A stretch of 55,151 nt of DNA from Saprospiraceae bacterium (GTDB lineage: Bacteria > Bacteroidota > Bacteroidia > Chitinophagales > Saprospiraceae): assembly GCA_013214355.1 (NCBI GenBank), contig JABSSL010000030.1, positions 1 to 55,151 of the forward strand. The letters are read 5' to 3'. Below the pieces are notes generated by a model. It saw only the letters and a program-made list of their open reading frames with translations, was not told the origin of the DNA and did no database searches. Of this stretch, positions 8,832-17,291 are shown piece by piece (positions within the stretch are counted from its first letter, which is position 1; every line of letters begins with the position of its first letter). Made by a program: the position numbers and the translations under genes.

Positions 8832-10070
8832 TTATTTCATGGAAAGATTGAAGGCTGCATTTTCTACAGAATCAGCGTAAGCCATCATATCATGCTCTCC
8901 AATATCTAGTCCTTTCATTTCTTCTTCTTCAGATACTCTCAAGCCCATAGTTACTTTGATTGCATATCCTACTGCGATTGAGAATACGAAAGTGAAAGCT
9001 ACTACAGATAGAGTACCGATTAACTGGGTTAGGAAGTTTGCACCTCCGAAGATCCCTACTGCTAGTGTACCCCAAATACCACATACTAAGTGTACAGATG
9101 TAGCACCTACTGGGTCATCAATTTTGATTTTGTCAAAGAACACTACAGAGAATGGAATGATCACACCAGCAATCGCACCTACGATGATAGACATACCTGG
9201 AGAAATTACATCTGCTCCAGCAGTAATACCTACCAAACCTCCTAGGATACCGTTCAATACCATAGAAAGGTCAAAAGATTTGAACATGAAGTAAGAGGCG
9301 GCGAAAGCTCCAATTGCACCAGCAGAAGCGGCCAAAGAGGTAGTTACAAATACTAGAGAAACACCTTCTGGATCACCGCTTAGTACAGAACCACCGTTGA
9401 AACCAAACCAGCCGAACCATAGCAAGAATACACCAATGGCAGCTAGCGGCATACTGTGTCCTGGAATTGGCTTGATGCCCTTGTCCGTATATTTACCAGA
9501 GCGTGGCCCGAGTAAAATCACAATGGCTAAAGCTGCTGCACCACCACATGCGTGCACTAAGGTAGAACCGGCAAAGTCAGCAAAACCCATGGCATCCAAC
9601 CATCCTGTTCCCCACTTCCACATACCTGTGATTGGGTAAGCAACAGCAACTAGAAGGGTGGCAAAAACTAGGAATGGCCCCAATTTGATACGCTCAGCTA
9701 CAGCACCAGAAACGATCGTAGCAGCTGTCGCAGCGAACATAGCCTGGAAAATAAAGTCCGTCCAGTAAGTATATGCTCCATCTACATACTCGATTGGAAC
9801 ATAGTCTGGTCCTGGATCAAGACCAAAGCCTGCGAAGCCAAAAAATCCACCTGAATAAGCTTCACCAGGATACATCAGGTTGAAACCCATGATGTAGTAA
9901 GTAAGAATACCGATCGCGATGATCATTGCATTCTTAAATAGGATGTTTACAACATTTTTCTTTTGTACAAAACCAGCTTCTAGTGTAGAAAAGCCTAAAT
10001 GCATGATGAATACCAGTACCGTAGACACCAACATCCATGTGTTATTTGCGGTAAATAAACCCAAGTCCAT
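8832..10070 (-). CDS. amt: Ammonium transporter, Amt family
   Basis: A 412-residue inner-membrane ammonium channel with about 11 hydrophobic segments. The pore twin histidines are His173 (LVHACGG) and His327 (SVHLVCGIWGT), and other Amt hallmarks are GFSTLEAGFV, GAVAERIKL, KWGTGWLDAMG and WFGWFGFNGGS. I chose the ATG at 10070 (MDLGLFTANNTWML), where the family alignment starts; an ATG at 10097 would add nine residues. There is no long N-terminal signal segment, and the C-terminal tail (about 35 residues, GLRVSEEEEMKGLDIGEHD) has the usual PII-contact character. The PII gene lies 261 bases upstream on the same strand, the classic glnK-amt arrangement, so gating by PII is expected. Confidence 0.96.
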   Translation of the reverse strand: MDLGLFTANNTWMLVSTVLVFIMHLGFSTLEAGFVQKKNVVNILFKNAMIIAIGILTYYIMGFNLMYPGEAYSGGFFGFAGFGLDPGPDYVPIEYVDGAYTYWTDFIFQAMFAATAATIVSGAVAERIKLGPFLVFATLLVAVAYPITGMWKWGTGWLDAMGFADFAGSTLVHACGGAAALAIVILLGPRSGKYTDKGIKPIPGHSMPLAAIGVFLLWFGWFGFNGGSVLSGDPEGVSLVFVTTSLAASAGAIGAFAASYFMFKSFDLSMVLNGILGGLVGITAGADVISPGMSIIVGAIAGVIIPFSVVFFDKIKIDDPVGATSVHLVCGIWGTLAVGIFGGANFLTQLIGTLSVVAFTFVFSIAVGYAIKVTMGLRVSEEEEMKGLDIGEHDMMAYADSVENAAFNLSMK

Positions 10071-10331
10071 ATTGATTAGTTTGTGTATTGTTAACAAATA
10101 AATTGTTACAACTGGTACCTGTGCACGATTGCACGAGGTCAGCTACAATAATTTGATTTTTCTTGATTGGTTGGTCAATAGCCAGTTATCAATGATTCCC
10201 CAGGGGATGGGGTAAATTGGGCTAATTTGGTATGGCTAGGAAATGTAGGATTATGAAAAGCTAGGTAAGGGACTATAAAAGAAAGTTCTAACTGTGTGCT
10301 TGTGTTTGTTTGGCTATTTGCTCTTTTAATC

Positions 10332-10670
10332 TTAAATGGCTTCAGCGCCATTTTCTCCTGTACGAATTCTAGTAACTTGACTTACATCGACTACTACCAC
10401 TTTACCATCTCCAACTTCTCCTGTTCTAGCTGATTCGATGATCGTGTCTACAATGGCTGATACTTTTTCGTCTTCACAAAGAATATCTAATTGCAAACGT
10501 GCGATGTAGTCTGAGTCATAAACGCTTCCGCGATACACTAATTTCTTCCCTTTTTGTAGGCCGAAACCCTTGACATCGCTGAGTGTAAAAAAGTTGACCC
10601 CAATGCCCGCAAGTGCGTCGCGCACTTTATCGAAACGGGAAAGGCGTACAATTGCCTCTATTTTCTTCAT
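10332..10670 (-). CDS. glnK: PII nitrogen regulatory protein (GlnK/GlnB)
   Basis: A 112-residue trimeric signal protein that binds ATP/ADP and 2-oxoglutarate and blocks Amt when nitrogen is sufficient. The sequence aligns without gaps to PII: KGFGLQKG at the T-loop base, then LVYRGSVY, with Tyr46 and the uridylylation-site Tyr51 both kept. TGEVGDGKVVV and the C-terminal IRTGENGAEAI complete the family pattern. Retention of Tyr51 means covalent modification is possible, but no GlnD-type enzyme lies in the window. It is the first gene of the nitrogen set; a candidate promoter with an overlapping palindrome lies just upstream. Confidence 0.97.
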   Translation of the reverse strand: MKKIEAIVRLSRFDKVRDALAGIGVNFFTLSDVKGFGLQKGKKLVYRGSVYDSDYIARLQLDILCEDEKVSAIVDTIIESARTGEVGDGKVVVVDVSQVTRIRTGENGAEAI

Positions 10671-10688
10671 TTTACTTAAATTTGTGTG

Positions 10689-10733
10689 AACTAAACGTTA
10701 GTTTGAAATAAACAATGCTCGTTCAACCGCAAA
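10689..10733 (-). promoter_or_regulatory. Candidate glnK promoter with palindromic operator
   Basis: On the minus strand a -33-like TTTG (10733-10730) and a -7-like TATTTCAA (10710-10703) are separated by 19 bases, close to the Bacteroidota pattern. A perfect inverted repeat AACTAA-ACG-TTAGTT (10689-10703) touches the -7 box and would cover the start of transcription, as an operator would. This is inference from spacing and symmetry only. Confidence 0.35.
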
Positions 10734-10911
10734 TTTTCTGTTGGCGCCAAAGTTGCTCTGCTTTCATTGTTTTTATCAACACTTCTGGAAGCAAATGTAT
10801 ACGCAGGCATGAATTCAGCCCAGCGAAAATTGTGCACCAATGTTAAATTCAAACTGGTCCTAACCAACCTATTTCCTTGTTTACCAACATCTTAAAGCCT
10901 AACTTTTTGTT

Positions 10912-12459
10912 ATGCCCAACACGCAAAAGGACCAGCTATTTATTTTGATAAAGTCTTTAACGAAGGCAGAAAAACGGAATTTTAAATTGTACGCTAGCCG
11001 TTCTCAAAGCGGTGGTGACAGTAAATTCTTGCAACTTTTTGATGTGTTGGATAGAATGGCCCAATACGACGACAAAGTCATTATCAAAAAGGTAGCTAGC
11101 ATCGAAAAACGCCACCTCTCCAACCTCAAACGCCACCTTTACAAACAAATTCTTACGAGTCTCCGACTCATTTACATACAGAAAAACATCGATATCCAGA
11201 TCCGGGAGCAACTGGATTTTGCGCGTATTCTCTACGGGAAGGGCATGTATATGCAAAGCTTGCGTTTATTGGAACGGATCAAGCAAACTGCAGTAGATCA
11301 TCATCAAGATGTGCTTCACTTAGAAATTCTAGAATTTCAAAAGTTGATCGAAAGTAGACACGTAACGCATAGTAGGCAGGTTGAAAACAAAATGGAACGC
11401 CTGCTTATGGAGTCGCTACAACGGAGTCAGATAACGCATGATATCAATCTACTTTCTGCCCTAAATATTCAGATTCATGGCTATTACATCCAATATGGAC
11501 ATGCCACCAATAAAGAAGACCAGCTTCGAAGTCTCGAGTTTTTCAATACGCACGTACCGGGAGGGCTAGATCGGCGTCAATTAACCTTTTTCGAAAAGGC
11601 CAACCTCTATCAGTCTTGGATGTGGCTGCATTATATCAATATGGATCTTGCAAGGGCAAGGGAGAGTGCCGCTCAGTGGGTGAATCTCTTCGTAGAGGAT
11701 CCTCGCATGAGCAGTAAAGATCCGGATCTATATATTCGCAGTCTTTACTATCTGTTGATGTTGCTTTTTCTTACCCATCACAAAGGAGACTTTAAGCACT
11801 ATCTGGCACATTTAGACAAGTTCATCGATAATACCTGGGAAGATTTAAACGACAACTCCAAAATGTTGGCTAGTGTCTACCAAAATCTTTCTCGGCTTAA
11901 TTTTGCGCTCTTGCGTAATGAGTTTCAGGCAGGTATTGCTTCGATCCCAGCTATTCAAAAAAGCCTCAAGGCTTTCGAAAACTATATGGATGAGTATCGA
12001 TCCTTGCTTTTCGACTTCAAATACGCCTATCTGTATTTTGCGGTAGGTGACTTTGAAAAAGCCTTAGACTTCCTGAATAATATTGTCTTGATCAAGAACA
12101 CCCAACTTCCCAAAGATTTGCAGATTTACGCTAGCCTATTACAATTGATGTGCCTATACGAAAGGGAACAGTACGATCTGATGTCTTACTTTATTTCTCC
12201 GCTAAGTAGACTAATCAATAAATATCCTTTCAAGAATAGAACACAGTCACTTTTACTGGAATTCCTCAAAAAATTAGCCATGCTTCCCGCCGCAGAAGCC
12301 GCTACTGCCTTCGCCGCTTTTGATGGGGAGGTCGCCAAACTCCGAAAGGATCCTTTGGAAGCCAAGGCCCTGTACTACCTAAGACCAGATTTTTGGGCAA
12401 AAAGTCATTTGGACAACTGCACTGTCGAAGAAGCCAGCTATGAACTAGAAAAAGTGTAA
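10912..12459 (+). CDS. Conserved hypothetical, all-helical TPR-like protein
   Basis: A 515-residue protein I do not recognise as a named family. It has no signal peptide or membrane segment and is rich in Leu, Tyr, Lys and charged residues arranged like helical-repeat (TPR-like) pairs, for example YAYLYFAVGDFEKALDFL near residue 375 and LYGKGMYMQSLRLLERI near residue 110. The basic N terminus includes KSLTKAEKRNFKLYASR. It is probably a cytoplasmic scaffold or regulator. A TTG, 20-base spacer and TAACTTTT (10877-10909) end only two bases before the ATG, which would give an almost leaderless mRNA if real. The next gene follows 45 bases later on the same strand, so an operon is likely. Confidence 0.75.
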   Translation: MPNTQKDQLFILIKSLTKAEKRNFKLYASRSQSGGDSKFLQLFDVLDRMAQYDDKVIIKKVASIEKRHLSNLKRHLYKQILTSLRLIYIQKNIDIQIREQLDFARILYGKGMYMQSLRLLERIKQTAVDHHQDVLHLEILEFQKLIESRHVTHSRQVENKMERLLMESLQRSQITHDINLLSALNIQIHGYYIQYGHATNKEDQLRSLEFFNTHVPGGLDRRQLTFFEKANLYQSWMWLHYINMDLARARESAAQWVNLFVEDPRMSSKDPDLYIRSLYYLLMLLFLTHHKGDFKHYLAHLDKFIDNTWEDLNDNSKMLASVYQNLSRLNFALLRNEFQAGIASIPAIQKSLKAFENYMDEYRSLLFDFKYAYLYFAVGDFEKALDFLNNIVLIKNTQLPKDLQIYASLLQLMCLYEREQYDLMSYFISPLSRLINKYPFKNRTQSLLLEFLKKLAMLPAAEAATAFAAFDGEVAKLRKDPLEAKALYYLRPDFWAKSHLDNCTVEEASYELEKV

Positions 12460-12504
12460 AGAAAGAAATACCTTTAGGTGGAAATCCCCATACCAAAAAC
12501 AAAC

Positions 12505-14595
12505 ATGAACTGGCAATACATCCCGCTTTTACTTTTTGTCTGCATTAGTCCTACCCTACTCGCACAGACGGATTCCATTCCTCTGCCTGACATCAAAGGC
12601 CAAATCATCGAAGATATCCTCTTAAATGCTGACGAGGAAAGTAACTTTGAATTCAATACTGCCTTTGAATACCTAGATGCTTTTGCAGCATCTCCGCTGG
12701 ATCTCAATGAAGCGAGTGAGGCCGAGATCCGCGAAATCGGCCTATTCACCGACGTACAAGTCTTGAACCTATTACGATACCGTGAAACGGTGGGGGATTT
12801 GATTTCTATTTATGAGTTACAAGCTGTCCCCGGCTTGGACTTGGCAACCATTCGAAAAGTGGTTCCCTACGTGACGGTAAAGGGACATGTGGATGATTAT
12901 CAATTGTCTATTTGGGAAATGATTACGGAGGGGAAGAACGAATTCTATAATCGATGGCAAACTGTAGTAGAGGAACAGAAGGGCTATCGTCCCTTACCAG
13001 AAGGAGGTACCGGTAGCCGCTATTTAGGAGATCAAAATCAGATATATTTCAGATTCAAGCATTCCTACGGAAATCGGCTAAGCTATGGTATCACAGCCGA
13101 AAAAGATCGAGGAGAAGAATTTTTCCGAGGCAGCAATCCTCAAGGATTTGACTTCTACTCCGCACATTTTTACCTGCGTAACTACAATCAAACCATTAAG
13201 GCCTTAGCCATCGGTGATTATGGAGTGAGTTTGGGGCAGGGCTTGATCTTTTTTACTGGCTTCAACTACGGTAAAAGTGCCCAAGTAGCCACCATTAAGC
13301 GTAGTGGGCGTCAACTTCGTGCCTACTCCTCAGTCAATGAGGTAAACTTTCTAAGAGGTGCGGGAGCGACGCTTGGCGTAGGTGATGATTTAGAAGTAAC
13401 CCTATTTGCTTCCTATCAGAATATTGATGGCAATGTGGTAGAACCGGATTCAACGGACATCGATGTTTTGGAGGCGAGTATCTCGTCCTTGAATGCCACG
13501 GGATTGCACCGTACCGAGCGAGAGATAGAAGATCGAAATGTGATACAAAAGCTTACGACCGGTGGAAGCGTCAAATATAAATTAGAGAAAGGGCACATTG
13601 CCCTCAACGGTGTCTATCATCAGTTTAGCAAACCGCTACAAAGCAGAATTCAACCTTATAATCAATTCTACTTTCGAGGTAGCGAACTAGTGAATGCAAG
13701 TGTCGATTATAATTATCGCCTCGGAAAATTTAATGTATTTGGGGAGACTGCAGTGAGTGACAATGGAAGTATTGCCACCTTGAATGGTTTGTTAACGGGC
13801 TTGGATCCTAAAGTAGATTTTGCCCTACTTTTCCGCCACTATCCTCGTGATTATTGGTCATTCAATGCCAACCCTTTTGCAGAAACCAATGGAGCCAGAA
13901 ATGAAACAGGCTTGTATACAGGCATCGTCATTCGGCCGCACCGAGATTGGATTGTCTCTGCCTATCTAGATGTTTGGGAGCATCCGTGGCTGCGGTTTCA
14001 GGTCGATGCCCCCAGTAGCGGATACGAGTATAGGTTTCGCCTTACCCACTTTAAAAAACGAAAATACACGGCCTTTATCGAAGTTCGGGATGAGATAAAA
14101 CAACGTAATGTTCCGATTTTTGATTCTAAGTCAAATGATATTCTACCCAGCCGTAGATTTCAAACGCGTTTTAACTTCTCCTACAAGGTAAGTCAGGCTA
14201 TAGAATTGAGAAGTAGAGTTGATGTTGGCTTTGCCGATAATGAAGTTAATAGCTATCAGGATGGTTTTGCGGTGTATCAGGATATCATTTTCAAGCCCAT
14301 CGGCTTTCCTCTTTCTTTTACTACTCGCTATGCGCTATTTGATACAGATGGCTTTCAGGTTCGCTTCTACAATTTTGAAAATAACCTGCTCTACACTTTC
14401 TCCATTCCGGCCTACTACAATCGCGGGAGTAGATTCTACCTTAACCTAAGGTATAAGGGCATTCGTAATATGACCATTGAAGCTAGATTTGCGCAATTGT
14501 ATTGGTCGGATCAAGAAACAATCGGAAGTGGGCTGGAAGAAATCAATGGACCGGTACGAACAGAATTGGGGGCACAGATTAAGTACCAATTTTAA
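12505..14595 (+). CDS. Exported helix-hairpin-helix plus beta-barrel protein
   Basis: A 696-residue protein. I chose the ATG at 12505 because MNWQYIPLLLFVCISPTLLAQ is a signal peptide; a GTG at 12478 would put nine residues in front of it. After a short acidic stretch come two helix-hairpin-helix motifs of the ComEA kind (LDLNEASEAEIREIGLFT and YELQAVPGLDLATIRKV, about residues 60-120). Some 560 residues follow with the strand pattern of an outer-membrane barrel (SYGNRLSYGITAEKDRGEEF, SYKVSQAIELRSRVDVGF), ending in KYQF. This architecture is common and uncharacterised in Bacteroidota. The HhH motifs suggest contact with DNA or a protein partner in the periplasm, but function is unknown. It is probably co-transcribed with the preceding gene. 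Confidence 0.82.
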   Translation: MNWQYIPLLLFVCISPTLLAQTDSIPLPDIKGQIIEDILLNADEESNFEFNTAFEYLDAFAASPLDLNEASEAEIREIGLFTDVQVLNLLRYRETVGDLISIYELQAVPGLDLATIRKVVPYVTVKGHVDDYQLSIWEMITEGKNEFYNRWQTVVEEQKGYRPLPEGGTGSRYLGDQNQIYFRFKHSYGNRLSYGITAEKDRGEEFFRGSNPQGFDFYSAHFYLRNYNQTIKALAIGDYGVSLGQGLIFFTGFNYGKSAQVATIKRSGRQLRAYSSVNEVNFLRGAGATLGVGDDLEVTLFASYQNIDGNVVEPDSTDIDVLEASISSLNATGLHRTEREIEDRNVIQKLTTGGSVKYKLEKGHIALNGVYHQFSKPLQSRIQPYNQFYFRGSELVNASVDYNYRLGKFNVFGETAVSDNGSIATLNGLLTGLDPKVDFALLFRHYPRDYWSFNANPFAETNGARNETGLYTGIVIRPHRDWIVSAYLDVWEHPWLRFQVDAPSSGYEYRFRLTHFKKRKYTAFIEVRDEIKQRNVPIFDSKSNDILPSRRFQTRFNFSYKVSQAIELRSRVDVGFADNEVNSYQDGFAVYQDIIFKPIGFPLSFTTRYALFDTDGFQVRFYNFENNLLYTFSIPAYYNRGSRFYLNLRYKGIRNMTIEARFAQLYWSDQETIGSGLEEINGPVRTELGAQIKYQF

Positions 14596-14607
14596 ACGGT
14601 CATAAGT

Positions 14608-14642
14608 AAAAAGCTGTTGCCGACCAATGATCCGGCAACAGC
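14608..14642 (-). terminator. Intrinsic terminator of the two-component operon
   Basis: A perfect 10-bp stem (GCTGTTGCCG / CGGCAACAGC) with a 10-base loop; on the minus strand it is followed by UUUUU. It lies 57 bases after the kinase stop and between convergent genes. Confidence 0.75.
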
Positions 14643-14698
14643 ACTGAACTGAATCCTATTTATTACTTCTTTACGAAACTCATAGCGTCTCGTAGGTT

Positions 14699-16177
14699 TT
14701 AATTAGCAAAGGCCATTTGTTGATGTGAAGGCAATTGAAACCAAAAGACCGTACCTTCATTCAAACGACTTTGAACCTGTATCGTAGCATCATGTAAATC
14801 CAACATTTTCTTGGCGATAGCGAGCCCCAATCCGGTTCCTTTCTTCTCTGCTCCAGGAGCCATTTGTCGGTATCGCTCAAAAATATAGGACTGCTCTTCT
14901 TCCGGTATTCCTGGACCGGTATCCGCAATTTTGACTTCTACATTCCCTCCCACACTATTCAATTCTATCGTCACCTTACCTCCTTCTGGCGTAAACTTCA
15001 AGGCGTTATCCATCAAATTCTGGACTACCCGCTCAACCATACCGAGATCAGCAAAAACCATCGGTAAATCCGGAGGGCATACCAAGTCCATGGTGATGCC
15101 TTGCTCCTTGGCCAATATTTGGTATTTGAAAAATACGTCCTGAGCCAGTTCAGAGATAAAGAAGGGTTCTTTTTTAGGCTCTAACTGCTTGGCTTCTAGC
15201 TTAGAGTACTCAAAAAGCTGCGCAATCAGCTTCGCCAGTTTCTCATTACTATTTAAGATGGTGTTGAGGTATTTTCTTCTTTCCTCAACGGATAGATTAT
15301 CCTCTTTTATGAGTAGTGTTTCCACATATCCCTGCATAATTGCTAGCGGCGTCCGCAGGTCATGAGATACATTGGCGATCAACTCTCGCCGCAACTTCTC
15401 CACTCCTTGCAACTCCTCAATATTAGCCACGATCGTATCCGCCATCGCGTTGTAGTTGTCTGCTAAAGAGCTCAGCTCACCTTGCTGGTTGAGATATACT
15501 CTGGCCTCATAGTCTCCTTCCTTGAAACGCCTCACTGTGTCAATAATCCTTCGAAGATTTCGGGTTAGGTACCAGATGGCCAACAGTCCAACTAAAAGGG
15601 CTAGACCTAGCGCTAAAAAGAAAAACCAAGTTCCTAACTTTAGTATATAACTACCGAAGAGGTTATCCGTAACGGCCGCCTGCTCCTCACTGGCGAGGAT
15701 GATATACACATAGCCCTTTAATTCGTCCTGATCAATAAGCCGAGCCGCAGAAAAAACTTTTCGATCTCCCGGATGACGAGGGTCATCGCCCACAATCATC
15801 TTATCTCGATCTCCATCGATGAAAGATAAAACAGGTTCAAGATCTACTGACTCCAGTTTAATTTTCTTGTGTGGAGCCACATAGGTAATGATGTCCCCTT
15901 TGGTATCCAGCAAATAGACCTCAACACTTGGGTTAATCACCATCATCGAGTGCATCACATCTTGCAAGGAAGCCTTATCTACCTCTCCATTCGGTAGAAT
16001 TTTCACATTGTTGGTCGTGCTATCAGCGATGGTACCATACAGGCGTTGATTAACTTCCTGATGGTAGCGCTCCGCTACGAAACTCGTGATCATCACGTAG
16101 CCCACTCCCAATACAATGAGTAGCAATAGGAAGACCCCGGAAATCTTCCAGTAAAATAGATTATTCGATTTTGACAT
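14699..16177 (-). CDS. Membrane sensor histidine kinase (HAMP-HisKA-HATPase_c)
   Basis: A 492-residue kinase. TM1 spans about residues 12-33, a periplasmic sensor of about 145 residues follows (with VEVYLLDTKGDII, a PAS/Cache-like strand), TM2 spans 181-204 and a HAMP linker lies at about 205-258. The phospho-acceptor is His272 (NVSHDLRTPLAI). The ATPase boxes are Asn391 (NLMDNALKFTPEGG), Asp419-Gly421 (DTGPGIP), the F box (YIFERYRQ) and GTGLGLAIAK at 447. All catalytic residues are present. It lies 25 bases downstream of an OmpR-type regulator gene on the same strand, so the pair is surely one operon with kinase second. The signal is unknown; the architecture is that of PhoR/VicK-like kinases. 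Confidence 0.95.
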   Translation of the reverse strand: MSKSNNLFYWKISGVFLLLLIVLGVGYVMITSFVAERYHQEVNQRLYGTIADSTTNNVKILPNGEVDKASLQDVMHSMMVINPSVEVYLLDTKGDIITYVAPHKKIKLESVDLEPVLSFIDGDRDKMIVGDDPRHPGDRKVFSAARLIDQDELKGYVYIILASEEQAAVTDNLFGSYILKLGTWFFFLALGLALLVGLLAIWYLTRNLRRIIDTVRRFKEGDYEARVYLNQQGELSSLADNYNAMADTIVANIEELQGVEKLRRELIANVSHDLRTPLAIMQGYVETLLIKEDNLSVEERRKYLNTILNSNEKLAKLIAQLFEYSKLEAKQLEPKKEPFFISELAQDVFFKYQILAKEQGITMDLVCPPDLPMVFADLGMVERVVQNLMDNALKFTPEGGKVTIELNSVGGNVEVKIADTGPGIPEEEQSYIFERYRQMAPGAEKKGTGLGLAIAKKMLDLHDATIQVQSRLNEGTVFWFQLPSHQQMAFAN

Positions 16178-16202
16178 TTCTAAGGTTTGTAAGTGCTGGG
16201 AT

Positions 16203-16922
16203 TTAGGATACGGTTACTAACTCTTCGTTGAAGCGATAACCTACGCCCCAGGTTGTCAAGATATAGGTGGGGGTCTGTAAATTGGGTTCAATCTTGCCAC
16301 GCAGGCGATTAATATGTGAATTGACCGTATGTTCGTAGCCATCAAAATCATACCCCCAAACGAGGTTCAAAATCTTGTTACGATCATAACTTTTGCCAGG
16401 GTTGGAGGCAAGGAGAGATAACAATTCAAATTCTTTGGGAGAAAGATCTATTCTTTCATCCCTGATGGTCACTTTGCGTTTATCCAAGTCAATGCCAAGC
16501 TCACCAAATTGTAATTTTGGAGGATGCTCTCCTTCCTTTTGTGCCAAAGCCTTCCATTGATCCATTCTACGTAGCAATGCCTTCACCCGAGCTTGGAATT
16601 CTCGAATCCCAAAGGGCTTGGTCATATAATCATCCGCCCCAAGCTCTAGTCCCAGCACCTTATCGATCTCCTCTGATTTAGAAGTAAGCATTAAAATCGG
16701 CGTTTGGATCTCCTCAGCGCGAATTCTTCGACACACTTCCATACCATCCATTTTAGGCAACATGATATCAAGAATGATCAAATCATACTCATTGGTCAGT
16801 GCCTTGTCTAAGCCCTCCTGTCCATCAAAGGCCACCTCAATTCTATGCCCCAGGTCAGTTAGGTGAATATTAAATAATTCTTGGATATTCCGATCATCTT
16901 CTACGGTGAGGATCTTTTTCAT
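16203..16922 (-). CDS. OmpR/PhoB-family response regulator
   Basis: A 239-residue DNA-binding regulator. The receiver domain (1-120) carries Glu8/Asp9/Asp10, phospho-acceptor Asp52 (DLIILDIMLPKMDG), Thr80 and Lys102 (TKPFG). The C-terminal winged helix (about 138-235) has the family pattern DLSPKEFELLSLLASNPGK, RNKILNLVWGYDF and VNSHINRLRGKIE. It is the partner of the kinase gene 25 bases downstream. Upstream, in the divergent intergenic region, are 11-bp-phased TTGTGAT direct repeats of the type bound by OmpR/PhoB regulators, pointing at the neighbouring spondin-domain lipoprotein gene. That target is inference. Confidence 0.95.
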   Translation of the reverse strand: MKKILTVEDDRNIQELFNIHLTDLGHRIEVAFDGQEGLDKALTNEYDLIILDIMLPKMDGMEVCRRIRAEEIQTPILMLTSKSEEIDKVLGLELGADDYMTKPFGIREFQARVKALLRRMDQWKALAQKEGEHPPKLQFGELGIDLDKRKVTIRDERIDLSPKEFELLSLLASNPGKSYDRNKILNLVWGYDFDGYEHTVNSHINRLRGKIEPNLQTPTYILTTWGVGYRFNEELVTVS

Positions 16923-17130
16923 AAGGCTTGGTCTCTAGTGTTTTGGTATGCTTGAATAATTGCAACTACAATGTAACACAGCTTTGTCAAATTGGATTTA
17001 TGAAATCCCGTAATTCCATGGCAACTGTCCTTGTGAGGACAATTAGGCAGGGACTTTATACAAAACCCTATTTATCAACACGATACAATGCCCTCCAAGT
17101 AGGTGTTTTTTGATGAAATTGGAATACTTC

Positions 17131-17217
17131 TGTGATACTTTTGTGATAACTAAAAAGGACTTGTCGCCACCGAAACAGTCCACTTTTCTTGTGACGGACT
17201 TGTGATCTTTTTGTGAT
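17131..17217 (+). promoter_or_regulatory. 11-bp-phased TGTGA(T/C) direct repeats, candidate response-regulator binding array
   Basis: TGTGAT/TGTGAC begins at 17131, 17142, 17190, 17201 and 17212: a pair and a triplet, each with exact 11-bp spacing. A further TGTGAT at 17245 is 33 bp beyond the last. The pair is two near-identical 11-mers (ATACTTCTGTG, ATACTTTTGTG). Direct repeats one helical turn apart are how PhoB/OmpR-type dimers bind. The array ends 21 bp before a -7 box, in the place of the -33 element. Confidence 0.5.
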
Positions 17218-17238
17218 TTTCACCCCTCCTGGCTCGCC

Positions 17239-17246
17239 TAAATTTG
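17239..17246 (+). promoter_or_regulatory. Promoter -7 box of the spondin-domain gene
   Basis: TAAATTTG matches the Bacteroidota consensus TAnnTTTG perfectly, 45 bases before the ATG. The nearest TTG (17211-17213) is 25 bases upstream, longer than usual, and lies within the last phased repeat, which suggests an activator-dependent promoter. Confidence 0.5.
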
Positions 17247-17291
17247 TGATCGTATTCAAAATCAAAAATCTCAAATTAATACGAAAGAGAA

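Larger units (their letters stand above)
16923..17291. other. Divergent intergenic region between the response regulator and the spondin-domain gene
   Basis: 369 bases with no gene. It contains the phased repeats at 17131-17217 and a perfect -7 box at 17239-17246, both annotated separately. The minus-strand promoter of the regulator must lie here too, but I see no clear match. Confidence 0.6.

Noticed and set aside
14699-16922. Calling the two-component pair PhoB/PhoR
   Set aside because: The fold and the phased repeats fit, but no phosphate genes (pst, phoU) are in the window and the sensor is not diagnostic.
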